Assembly (NCBI RefSeq): GCF_001426245.1
Contig: NZ_LMCM01000006.1
Coordinates: forward strand, 642,525 to 706,524
Reading direction: 5' to 3'
DNA from: Phycicoccus sp. Root101
GTDB lineage: Bacteria; Actinomycetota; Actinomycetes; Actinomycetales; Dermatophilaceae
Length of the DNA: 64,000 nucleotides
Positions 18,011 to 26,058 of the stretch are shown here, piece after piece (the stretch's first letter is position 1; every line of letters begins with the position of its first letter). A program made the translations under genes and the position numbers. The notes beneath the pieces were generated by a model, which worked only from the letters and a program-made list of their open reading frames with translations, did not search any database and had not been told where the DNA came from.

Positions 18011-19443
18011 CCGCCGAACGATGCCGTGCTGATGAGCTCGCCGGCATGTTCCTATTCGACCGGCTCACTCGAGAGCAACTCGACTGGCTAGCCGCCGAGG
18101 GCACTTGCCGCAACATTGAACCTGGCCGGCTGTGCGAGCAGGGCCAGCCGGCGGAGTGGCTCTACGTGCTGCTCACCGGCGAGGTGGCCATCACTACGGG
18201 ATCCGGGCCAACGGAAGTCGAGACCGGACGAACCGACCGCCCCGGAAGTTACGGTGGAGCGATTCAAGCCTACCTAGACGACAGGCGTGGGCACGTGTAC
18301 CCACACTCATTGCATGTGGTCTGCCGCTCACGGTTCTTCTGTCTTCCTGCTGAGTCATTCGCGACCTTCATGCGCCGCTGGTTCCCGATAGCCGTGCACC
18401 TGCTGGACGGGCTCAGCACGGGAACAGAGTTGCGGCACGAGGTCGCCGCACACCGGGAGTACCTGCTGGCCCTTGGCTCGCTCGCCGCCGGCCTCACCCA
18501 CGAGCTGAACAACCCCGCCGCTGCCGCATCTAGGTCCGTCGCGGCCTTGCGCAACCGAGTGTGGCGCACGCGCGAGAAGCTCGCAGCGCTCGCCGGCGGT
18601 CGATACTCCGGTGACGACCTGCAGACACTCGTGCAACTCGAGAAGGTGGCGATTGCCAGCGTCGCGAGCGCACCGAACCTCGGTTCCCTGGAGTCCGCGG
18701 ACGCCCAGGAGGAGCTCGTGCAGTGGCTGGAGGCCTATGAGATCAGCGGTGGCTGGGACCTCGCACCCACCTTTGTCCAGGCGGGCTTGGGGTTGAACTT
18801 CTTGAACCGAGTTGCGCACGGCATCGATACCCGACTTCTCGAAGACGCCATCCAGTGGCTGAACTACACGGTCGAGACCGACCTGTTGATGCGGGAGATC
18901 GAGGACTCCACAGCACGGATTTCCGCACTGGTCGCCGACGCCCGGCAGTACAGCCAGCTGGACCGCGGACCTGCCGAGTCGGTGAACGTGCATCAGCTGC
19001 TTGACTCGACGCTAGTGATGTTCGCCGACCGCCTCGCCGACATCTCCGTCGTCAAGCTGTACGACGCGGCGCTGCCTCCCGTTGTGGGCTTCGCGCACGA
19101 GTTGAACCAGGTATGGACGAACCTCATTGACAACGCGATCTTCGCGATGGCGGGCCACGGTGTCCTGACCGTAACAACGGTCGCCACGGAGGACCACGTT
19201 GTCGTCACCATCCAAGACTCCGGCGTTGGGATCCCTGAGGATCTTCATAAGCGGATCTTTGACCCGTTCTTCACTACCAAGCCGTTCGGGCAGGGCACTG
19301 GGCTCGGGCTCGACGTGGCCCGACGGATCGTTGCGCAGCGCCATCACGGTGACCTTTGGGTGGCGTCTCGTCCCGGGGAAACTGCCTTCAGCGTCCGTCT
19401 GCCGTATGGGCAGCAGCCTGCGGCTGTTGCCGAACGGGGCTGA
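18007..19443 (+). CDS. Histidine kinase with cyclic-nucleotide-binding-like sensor
   Basis: 478 residues, starting inside the stop of the preceding gene (ATGA). Residues 12-130 form a cNMP-binding-like beta barrel (LFDRLTREQLDWLA, then GQPAEWLYVLLTGEVAI). The phospho-acceptor H-box is GLTHELNNP with His165. The ATPase has an N-box (NLIDNAIFAM), G1 (DSGVGIP), F-box (FDPFFTTKP) and G2 (GTGLGL). No transmembrane helix is seen, so it is a soluble kinase. Its obvious partner is the receiver domain of the overlapping upstream gene. Together they look like a cytoplasmic circuit in which a nucleotide or redox-type ligand controls a flavoprotein instead of a DNA-binding output. Confidence 0.92.
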   Translation: MTAERCRADELAGMFLFDRLTREQLDWLAAEGTCRNIEPGRLCEQGQPAEWLYVLLTGEVAITTGSGPTEVETGRTDRPGSYGGAIQAYLDDRRGHVYPHSLHVVCRSRFFCLPAESFATFMRRWFPIAVHLLDGLSTGTELRHEVAAHREYLLALGSLAAGLTHELNNPAAAASRSVAALRNRVWRTREKLAALAGGRYSGDDLQTLVQLEKVAIASVASAPNLGSLESADAQEELVQWLEAYEISGGWDLAPTFVQAGLGLNFLNRVAHGIDTRLLEDAIQWLNYTVETDLLMREIEDSTARISALVADARQYSQLDRGPAESVNVHQLLDSTLVMFADRLADISVVKLYDAALPPVVGFAHELNQVWTNLIDNAIFAMAGHGVLTVTTVATEDHVVVTIQDSGVGIPEDLHKRIFDPFFTTKPFGQGTGLGLDVARRIVAQRHHGDLWVASRPGETAFSVRLPYGQQPAAVAERG

Positions 19444-19809
19444 GGGCGAGGCTACGCGTAGGCAGAGCGGCGTCGCCGCTGTTCGGCGTGAGCGCCGCAG
19501 CACCGCTAGCTGCAGCGTTGACACGAGGCGAGGACCGCCTAGATACCTGCCGACTCCTCTTCGCCATCGACCGACCGTTTCCCTAGGGCTCGGAAGCGAA
19601 GCATGCGGAAGGAGCACGTGGAGTTTCTGGCCGATACTTGCGGCATCTTCGCTGTGACGCGGTAGGTCCGGCCGTGGCCAAGGTTGATGTTCGTCGCCGC
19701 CAGCCGCGCCCTCCGCCTCGACGGGTATCCCGGTTCGGCATCCACAACGTGCCCCACAGTATTGGAGGTGAAGCTCGGTTCGATGACCCTGTCGTCTACG
19801 AAAGGAACT
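19444..19809. other. Gene-free stretch, about 370 bases
   Basis: It lies between the rightward kinase and the leftward PPOX gene, both of which end here. No family-like frame and no clear terminator hairpin with a T run were seen. Confidence 0.4.
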
Positions 19810-20484
19810 TCACGCTTCGCGGGTTCCGGACCGGGCCGATACCGGGGCGTTCATCTGTCCCGATGAGCGCCGCAGCCTCGCGTTCTCCTGCTCGAGCTCC
19901 TTGAGGCGTTGCTGCAGTGGCGCGATAGCCGATTCCAGCTCCTCGGTGGTGTACCGCGGCGTGATGTGCTGAGGACAGTTCCAGTCGAACGCGGTGATGT
20001 GAACTCGCACCTCGCGCTCGATCCGGGCTGGGTAGCCCGGAAGCTCCAGTGCCCGCGCCGCGTCAGGGTCGTGCATGAGATCGCGCACTTGTGCGACACC
20101 GAAGACCTTGAGTCGGACCTGGCGGGAGTAATCCAAAAAGATGATCGCTACCCGTGACTCGTCCTGCAGGTTTCCCGTAGTGATGTACTGCCGGTTTCCG
20201 CGGAAGTCCGGCCACGCGAGTGTGTGAGCATCGGGCGTGGTTACGAAGCCGCGGGGTCCACCTCGGAACTGGACGTAGGGCCAACCGCTCTGCGACATCG
20301 TGGCGAGGTAGAAGCCGTCCTGCTCGCCGATGAAGGTGCGCTCCGCCTCACCCATCGGGTCGTCAGGTCGTGCCGGGCCGTCTTCGACGTGGTGGAGGCG
20401 CCGCTGTGCCGCCCAGCTGCCGTATTCACGCTGCGCATCGCGGACTGCGGAAGTGAAAGCAATGTCGTAGTACTTGCTGCTCAT
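19810..20484 (-). CDS. Pyridoxamine 5'-phosphate oxidase-fold protein with C-terminal coiled coil
   Basis: 224 residues. Residues 40-150 have the split-barrel flavin-binding pattern: IGEQDGFYLATMSQSGWPYVQFRGG, GFVTT, DFRGNRQYITTGNL and RVAIIFLDY. PPOX-family proteins bind FMN, F420 or haem and often reduce small oxidants. The last 45 residues are charged and heptad-like (APLQQRLKELEQENARLRR), suggesting oligomerisation or partner binding. A GAGGGA site precedes the ATG. The true substrate is unclear; the family is broad and only some members are pyridoxamine oxidases. Confidence 0.85.
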   Translation of the reverse strand: MSSKYYDIAFTSAVRDAQREYGSWAAQRRLHHVEDGPARPDDPMGEAERTFIGEQDGFYLATMSQSGWPYVQFRGGPRGFVTTPDAHTLAWPDFRGNRQYITTGNLQDESRVAIIFLDYSRQVRLKVFGVAQVRDLMHDPDAARALELPGYPARIEREVRVHITAFDWNCPQHITPRYTTEELESAIAPLQQRLKELEQENARLRRSSGQMNAPVSARSGTREA

Positions 20485-21194
20485 CGCGTTCCCTCTCAGT
20501 CAGCGCGGGGTGATCTGGCCTTGGGCCGCCCTTGGGCAAGCTTGGACTGACCTGCGACCTGTGCCATCGGCTAGGTGACTGCATCACCAACGTGTTACGG
20601 CAGGGCCCCGTGGAAGGCAGGAGGATAGCGGCTGCGCAGCCAAGTGGCGGGCACGTCTGGGGGCTATGGAGTTGGCACGACGATGCTGCTTGATCTTTCG
20701 TGTAGCCGAGCGGAAACGTTTTCGCGGGGACGCGGGGTGCCGACCAAACGACGCGAGACAGCGTTCAGACTCGCCGGAACGCTGCTTGGATTGAGGCGGG
20801 TCGCGGTGCCAGTCCTTTCCTCTTCTTGTGGGCACCGTGTTCGGGGCATCGTCCTGGGAAGCAGCGACTGACGCGTGCCCGTGCATGGGCACCGCATGAC
20901 GCTGTCCGGTGGCTGGCCCAGGAGGCGTGCGCGGGCGGTGAGTACCGGGCCACTGGTTGCCCTCTTGTACCGCTGACGGTGTAGGGCGGTGCATACGCCC
21001 GGCCTTCGAGGCACGAGCCAACCGTCCCGCGCACAAGCGCATTGGTCGCCTGTGGAGTTTGACCCTGCAGTCGATCGGCCGATGCTCCCGCTACCCCGGG
21101 GCGCGACGCTGCTGCGAATCAGAGTCGACGACGCGAAGCGGACGTCAGCCAGCTTTACCTTCGAGCCGGCTCACATGAACCTCAAGGAGGACAC
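20485..21194. other. Gene-free stretch, about 710 bases
   Basis: This is the longest unexplained gap on the left side, between divergently transcribed genes (PPOX leftward, hydrolase rightward). Several short frames exist on both strands, but none has a family-like composition. It must contain both promoters. The last bases carry an AAGGAGG for the hydrolase at 21195. A small RNA or an eroded gene cannot be excluded. Confidence 0.4.
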
Positions 21195-21914
21195 ATGCCT
21201 ACGAACGTTATTCTCATCCACGGCGCCTTCGCCGATTCCACGAGTTGGGAGGGGGTCATCCCCAAACTCGTCGGACTTGGGCACCGCGTGATCGCTTGGG
21301 CCAACCCCCTTCGTAGCGTTGCCGGCGATGCGGCGGCGCTCACCTCCTTGGTGCGGAGCCTGGACGGTCCGGTCCTCCTTGTCGGCCACTCATATGGTGG
21401 GGCTGTCATGACCAACGTTCCCCGCGACGCCGGGGACATCGTCGGACTTGTCTATGTTGCCGGGTTCGCGCTCGAGCAGAACGAGAGCGCTGGTGACGCT
21501 GCATCTCTCGCGCCGGGCAGCACACTGGCAGAGACCCTTCAGCCGGTTCCCCTCGCTGACGGTGGCGTGGATGTTTACATCCTTCAGGAGGGCTACCACG
21601 CCCAATTTGCGGCTGACCTGCCTGCGGAGCAGGCAGCCGTCATGGCGGTGACACAACGACCGGTCACCCAAACGGCCCTGTCGGAGCCGTCGGGCGCGAC
21701 ACCCCTGTGGCGGACCGTACCGAGCTGGTTCATCTTTGGCGAGCTGGACCGGAACATCCCGGCCGGCGCGCACCACGTCATGGCTGTGCGTGCGAACTCT
21801 CAGCACACCGTCGAGATCCCCGGCGCCTCTCACGTCGTGGGCATCTCCCATCCCGACGCGATCGTTCAGGTCATCGCCCAGGCCTCCGGCAGCAGGTCCT
21901 CGGTCGACGCCTGA
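21195..21914 (+). CDS. Alpha/beta hydrolase (cytoplasmic paralogue)
   Basis: 239 residues with a strong AAGGAGG ribosome-binding site. Landmarks: LIHGAFADSTSW, WANPLRSVA, nucleophile elbow GHSYGG (Ser66), GLVYVAGFALE, VTQRPVTQTALSEPSG, WFIFGELDRNIPA (acid Asp region) and GASHVVGISHP (catalytic His). It is closest to the Tat-exported paralogue ending at 27836, sharing the same WFIFGELDRNIPA and GASHVVGISHP stretches exactly. There is no export signal. The function is presumably esterase-like. Another alpha/beta hydrolase follows in the same direction after about 120 bases. Confidence 0.88.
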   Translation: MPTNVILIHGAFADSTSWEGVIPKLVGLGHRVIAWANPLRSVAGDAAALTSLVRSLDGPVLLVGHSYGGAVMTNVPRDAGDIVGLVYVAGFALEQNESAGDAASLAPGSTLAETLQPVPLADGGVDVYILQEGYHAQFAADLPAEQAAVMAVTQRPVTQTALSEPSGATPLWRTVPSWFIFGELDRNIPAGAHHVMAVRANSQHTVEIPGASHVVGISHPDAIVQVIAQASGSRSSVDA

Positions 21915-22035
21915 CCGTCTCGGCACTCACCGACCGCACCACCCAGCCGTATTTGGCGCGCCCTTCGCCGGGACACCCGGTCGCACAACGCCTGCGTGGC
22001 CTCGTCACGTCAGCTCCTTCCGAAAGGACACACCG

Positions 22036-22899
22036 ATGATTCCCGTCCACCACCGCACCGTCGAAATCGACGGTCTCGACGTCTTCTACCGCGAAGCCGG
22101 CAGCCCCAGCGCGCCCACGCTCGTTCTGCTGCACGGCTTTCCGACCAGCTCGCGCATGTTCCGCAACCTCATGCCGCTCCTCGCCGACACCTACCACGTC
22201 GTCGCACCGGACCACATCGGGTTCGGGGAGTCGTCCATGCCCTCAATGGACGAGTTCCCCTACACCTTCGACGCCCTTGCCGACATCACCTCGAAGCTGC
22301 TCCAGAAACTAGACGTCGGGAAGTTCGCAATGTACGTCCACGACTACGGCGCACCCATCGGCTGGCGTCTTGCACTCGCCGAGCCCGGACGCGTTACCGC
22401 GATCATCACCCAGAGCGGCAACGGGTATGAGGCCGGGTTCGTCGAGGAGTTCTGGGAGCCCATCTGGGCCTGGGCCAAGAACCCAGGTCCCGATACTGAA
22501 CCGGGAGTGCGCTTTCTCGTCAGCATCGAGGCCACCAAGTGGCAGTATCTGCACGGCGTCCACGAACCGGACCTCGTCAACCCCGACTGCTGGGCGATTG
22601 ACCAGGCGTATCTGGACCGGCCCGGAAACGACAAGGTTCAGCTCCAGCTGTTCCACGACTACATCAACAATATCGACGGCTACCCGGCGCTGCATGAGTA
22701 CTTTCGCAAGACGCAGGTGCCGCTCCTGGCGGTCTGGGGCGCCAACGACAAGATTTTCGGCGCGCCAGGAGCCCCCGCATTCAAGGACGACCTGCCAGAT
22801 GCGGAGATCCACCTGCTGAACGCTGGGCACTTTGCACTTGAGAGCCAACTGGACACCATCTCCAGTTACATCCGGGGCTTTCTCGGCGCTCATTCCTGA
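22036..22899 (+). CDS. Alpha/beta hydrolase of the dehalogenase/epoxide-hydrolase type
   Basis: 287 residues from the ATG at 22036, with AAAGGA upstream. Unlike its neighbours, the nucleophile elbow is VHDYGAPIG, so the nucleophile is Asp103, as in haloalkane or fluoroacetate dehalogenases and soluble epoxide hydrolases. Other landmarks are LLHGFPTSSRMFR (oxyanion loop), PDHIGFGES, a cap domain in residues 130-220, WGANDKIF (acid region) and NAGHFALE (catalytic His). It should act through an ester intermediate on halogenated or epoxide substrates. The upstream hydrolase is a different subfamily, so the pair is not a simple duplication. Confidence 0.88.
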   Translation: MIPVHHRTVEIDGLDVFYREAGSPSAPTLVLLHGFPTSSRMFRNLMPLLADTYHVVAPDHIGFGESSMPSMDEFPYTFDALADITSKLLQKLDVGKFAMYVHDYGAPIGWRLALAEPGRVTAIITQSGNGYEAGFVEEFWEPIWAWAKNPGPDTEPGVRFLVSIEATKWQYLHGVHEPDLVNPDCWAIDQAYLDRPGNDKVQLQLFHDYINNIDGYPALHEYFRKTQVPLLAVWGANDKIFGAPGAPAFKDDLPDAEIHLLNAGHFALESQLDTISSYIRGFLGAHS

Positions 22900-23010
22900 C
22901 TTGGACGTCTCGACACCCGTGCGCGCCGACCACCCCTCAGCCGACATGAACTTCCGATGGCTGGGGCCCGCGCCACCTGTCAGAGACCCGCCCGGGACGA
23001 AAGGCAGACG

Positions 23011-24129
23011 ATGCCTGACGAGGACATCACCGTGGAAGCAGGCGCCCTCGCGCCTCCATCCGCGCGGACGCACGTAGGAACGGGCCGGCCCGTGACCCGA
23101 CTTCGACTGGACCTTATGGGGGTGCCCTTGGGGTTTGCCGCGGTCGCTCAGTGCTACTCCGCATCCCGCCAGGTACTGCCGGGGCTTCCGATGTGGTCAA
23201 TCAACGTGTGGTGGCTTGCCTCTGCGGCTATCGCCACCGTCATGGCGGCCGCATGCATCGTGGACGTTCTCACGCACAGCAGCTTCGCGGTCGAGGCGCG
23301 CGACGCGACACTAGGACCGTTCTTGGCGCTGACGCCGATCTTGTTGATGGTCTACGGGCCGGCCGTCGGCGTCCACGCAGAGAGCGCCGGTCGGGTGGTG
23401 TTCCTGCTAGGGCTCGGTTCTCTGGCGGCTTTCGGGTCGTGGCTTAGCGGTTGGTGGATCGTCGGTGACGTTCGACTCGAGCGCTGGCACCCGGGTTACC
23501 TGCTGCCGACCGCTATCGGGGGGCTCGTAGCCGCCGGCAGTGGCGCACTGCTCGGCTATCGAAGCCTGGCGCTTCTGGCCTATGGGTGGGGTCTAATCAG
23601 TTGGCTCTGGATCGGCTCGATCGTGTTGGTCCGATTGGCCCTTGCGGCTCCGTTGCCGCTCGCGCTCACGCCGGCCTTGGCCATCCTTGCAGCGCCCCCA
23701 GCCGCCGCCGCCGACGCGTGGTTACTCTTGGGGAACGCCCCTGTCAGCGCCGTCATGGGCGTCCTGGCCGGGTGTGTTTGTTTGATGGTGGGAGTTCAGC
23801 TCTGCCTGATACGGGTGCTCCGTCGAGTCCCGTTCGGCGCCGGATGGTGGGCCTTGGTCGTCTCCTACTCAACAGTCGCCGCCTTCGCACTGGACTGGCT
23901 TGCTCGGTCCCCGGCGCCACTCGGGGCGCAGAGGGCCAGTGCCGCTTCTCTTCTCGTGGCGGTGAGCGTCGGCATCGCGGTGCTTGCAGTCAGATCGACC
24001 CTCGCCATGCTGTCCCTTCTTGGAAGGGCCGTTCTTGAGCGGACCGAAGGGCGTCCAGCCGCACCTTCTCTGATCGGTCAGATACGCCCGAGAAGGTTTG
24101 ACACCAGCCGTCGGCCAAAGGACACATGA
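23011..24129 (+). CDS. TDT/SLAC1-family membrane transporter
   Basis: 372 residues from the ATG at 23011, with AAAGG upstream. After a 35-residue cytoplasmic head, hydrophobic segments continue to about residue 345, consistent with ten helices. HPGYLLPTAIGGLVAAGSGALLG and the later TPALAILAAPPAAAADAW region resemble the tellurite-resistance/dicarboxylate transporter family (TehA, Mae1, SLAC1). These export or conduct small anions such as sulfite, nitrate, malate or tellurite. The stop overlaps the start of the MOSC-reductase fusion by four bases, so the transported anion may be substrate or product of that enzyme. Sulfite or a related oxyanion is a reasonable but unproven guess. Confidence 0.75.
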   Translation: MPDEDITVEAGALAPPSARTHVGTGRPVTRLRLDLMGVPLGFAAVAQCYSASRQVLPGLPMWSINVWWLASAAIATVMAAACIVDVLTHSSFAVEARDATLGPFLALTPILLMVYGPAVGVHAESAGRVVFLLGLGSLAAFGSWLSGWWIVGDVRLERWHPGYLLPTAIGGLVAAGSGALLGYRSLALLAYGWGLISWLWIGSIVLVRLALAAPLPLALTPALAILAAPPAAAADAWLLLGNAPVSAVMGVLAGCVCLMVGVQLCLIRVLRRVPFGAGWWALVVSYSTVAAFALDWLARSPAPLGAQRASAASLLVAVSVGIAVLAVRSTLAMLSLLGRAVLERTEGRPAAPSLIGQIRPRRFDTSRRPKDT

Positions 24130-25898
24130 TGGCTTCGCTGGTGTCCGTGAATGTTGGCCGTCCAAAACTAGTCTCCTGGTCCGGTCGCACCGTACGCACG
24201 GGTGTGTGGAAGGAACCCGTCGAGGGGCGTCGCCTAGTGCGAAGCCTCAACATCGAGGGGGACGGCCAAGGCGATCTCGCCGGTCACGGCGGCGCGCAAC
24301 GGGCCATTTTGGTGTATCAGTCCGACTCCTACAGGTACTGGGAAAACCATTTCGGCGTCGACCACCTGTCGCCGGGCGCCTTCGGCGAGAATTTCACCGT
24401 CGACGGGCTACCCGACGACAAGGTCTGCATCGGTGACCGGTTCGCAATCGGGACGGCGCAGTTCGAGGTGACCCAGCCCCGCGTGACGTGCTTCCGCGTC
24501 GGTATGCGGCTGGGTCAGCCGCAACTGCCGGCCCTACTTGTCGCCCATCACCGGCCGGGCTTCTACCTGCGGGTCCTTCAAGAGGGGTTCGTGGAAGCGG
24601 GGGATGAGGTCACATTGCTGGAGCGGGGAAGGCACCAGCTGAGCGTGGCCACCACCGACGCCCTGTTGTACCTCCCAAACCCGGATCTAGGCCTGGTGAA
24701 CCTTGCGATCGACAACCCGGCGCTCAGTCCCGGTTGGCTCGGTTCGTTCACCGACATGCTCAAGGCCGGCCCTGGCGCCCGCTCACCGGCCGGTGTTCCG
24801 GCCGGCACCGGATCCGCATGGCCTGGCTTTCGAAAACTCGTGGTCCTAGACGTCGTGCCCGAAACCCGGCTCGTGAAGTCGTTCTACCTAGGGGCAGCCG
24901 ATGGGAGGCCCCTACCCAGGGTGAGGCCGGGACAGTACCTCACGTTGCGGGTCACCGGTGCAGGCCAACCCGCGCCGGTACGCAACTACTCCCTGTCGGC
25001 CGTCGTCCCAAACACCACCGATACCGACGCCTCGCGGGCCAGCGGCGCAACATACCGGATTAGCGTCAAGCGGGAGTCAGCCGGTCGCGTCAGCAGCTAC
25101 CTGCACGACCACCTTCTATGCGGAAGCGAGATCGAGGTAGCAGCACCGCGGGGCGAGTTCGTGCTGGACGACAGCACCGATCCCGTTCTATTGATCTCAG
25201 CCGGTATTGGGGTCACGCCCGTCCTGGCCATACTTCACGACCTAGCCCAAGCCCGTACGGAGAGGCAGGTGTGGTGGATTCACGCCACGCAATCCCTAGA
25301 CACGCTCGCGTTCGCCGAAGAGGTCGAACAACTGCTAGCACTGTTGCCCTCAACTCGCTCCGCGATCTACCTCAGCGAGGGCCTACCCCCACTTCCGCCG
25401 GGAATCCGGGCAGGTCGCCTGACGCCTGAAATCATTGCGGCGATGGGGTTGCCGACGCCCGCGTCCGTCTACCTGTGTGGACCGCCGCCGTTCATGAACC
25501 AGACGGCCGACGCCTTGCTTTCTGCCGGTATAGGCGCAAGCAAGGTCCACACCGAGAGGTTCGGATCGGTATCGGCGATCAACCCGGGTGTCGTGACCGC
25601 ACCCGGTCGCCAGGCTCACCAGCCACGCGGCGTCACCGGCACAGGCCCGGCGGTTACCTTCGCACGTACCGGGTTGACGACGCACTGGTCGGATGAGTTC
25701 GCGAGCGTCTTAGAGCTGGCTGAGGGGTGCGATGTGCCTACCCGGTGGTCGTGCCGAAGCGGCGTGTGCCACACGTGCGTCACCTCGATCATGTCCGGGA
25801 CCATCGACTACATCACCGCACCCCTCGAGCCGCCTGGCCACGACGAGACCCTGATCTGTATCAGCCGACCTTTGGACGACATTGTCCTAGATCTCTGA
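24126..25898 (+). CDS. MOSC - ferredoxin reductase - 2Fe-2S ferredoxin fusion
   Basis: 590 residues in three modules. Residues 1-170 form a YiiM-like MOSC domain with GHGGAQRAILVY and the conserved Cys122 in QPRVTCFRVG, the expected ligand for a molybdenum or sulfur carrier. Residues 240-480 form an FNR-type flavin reductase (PVRNYSLSA for FAD, SAGIGVTPVLAIL and YLCGPPPFM for NAD). Residues 505-590 are a plant-type ferredoxin with Cys543, Cys548, Cys551 and Cys578. Such fusions move electrons from NAD(P)H through FAD and 2Fe-2S to the MOSC site, and related MOSC reductases act on N-hydroxylated compounds. It is translationally coupled to a TDT transporter upstream, and a small peptide and a disulfide reductase follow. 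Confidence 0.9.
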   Translation: MMASLVSVNVGRPKLVSWSGRTVRTGVWKEPVEGRRLVRSLNIEGDGQGDLAGHGGAQRAILVYQSDSYRYWENHFGVDHLSPGAFGENFTVDGLPDDKVCIGDRFAIGTAQFEVTQPRVTCFRVGMRLGQPQLPALLVAHHRPGFYLRVLQEGFVEAGDEVTLLERGRHQLSVATTDALLYLPNPDLGLVNLAIDNPALSPGWLGSFTDMLKAGPGARSPAGVPAGTGSAWPGFRKLVVLDVVPETRLVKSFYLGAADGRPLPRVRPGQYLTLRVTGAGQPAPVRNYSLSAVVPNTTDTDASRASGATYRISVKRESAGRVSSYLHDHLLCGSEIEVAAPRGEFVLDDSTDPVLLISAGIGVTPVLAILHDLAQARTERQVWWIHATQSLDTLAFAEEVEQLLALLPSTRSAIYLSEGLPPLPPGIRAGRLTPEIIAAMGLPTPASVYLCGPPPFMNQTADALLSAGIGASKVHTERFGSVSAINPGVVTAPGRQAHQPRGVTGTGPAVTFARTGLTTHWSDEFASVLELAEGCDVPTRWSCRSGVCHTCVTSIMSGTIDYITAPLEPPGHDETLICISRPLDDIVLDL

Positions 25899-25974
25899 AC
25901 CGACGGCGCGGCTTTGTTGCGTAGGCAACTGGGTACGCATTCGCCCATCGGTGGACGCCTCACAGGAGGTCGCC

Positions 25975-26058
25975 ATGACAAACAACCAAGCCGCGACGAC
26001 ACCTGATGTCATCGCGTTCGCATCAGTCCGCGTCCCGCCCGGCGAGGAGGTGGCGTAA
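25975..26058 (+). CDS. 27-residue peptide coupled to the downstream flavoprotein
   Basis: An ATG at 25975 follows a perfect AGGAGGT by four bases. The frame reads 27 codons and stops with TAATG, where the last base of the stop starts the next gene at 26058. A GAGGAGG inside the peptide's end is the ribosome-binding site for that gene. The peptide has Thr/Asn-rich and Pro-rich segments and no Cys or membrane helix. It may be a real micro-protein or mainly a device for translational coupling. No family is recognised. Confidence 0.55.
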   Translation: MTNNQAATTPDVIAFASVRVPPGEEVA

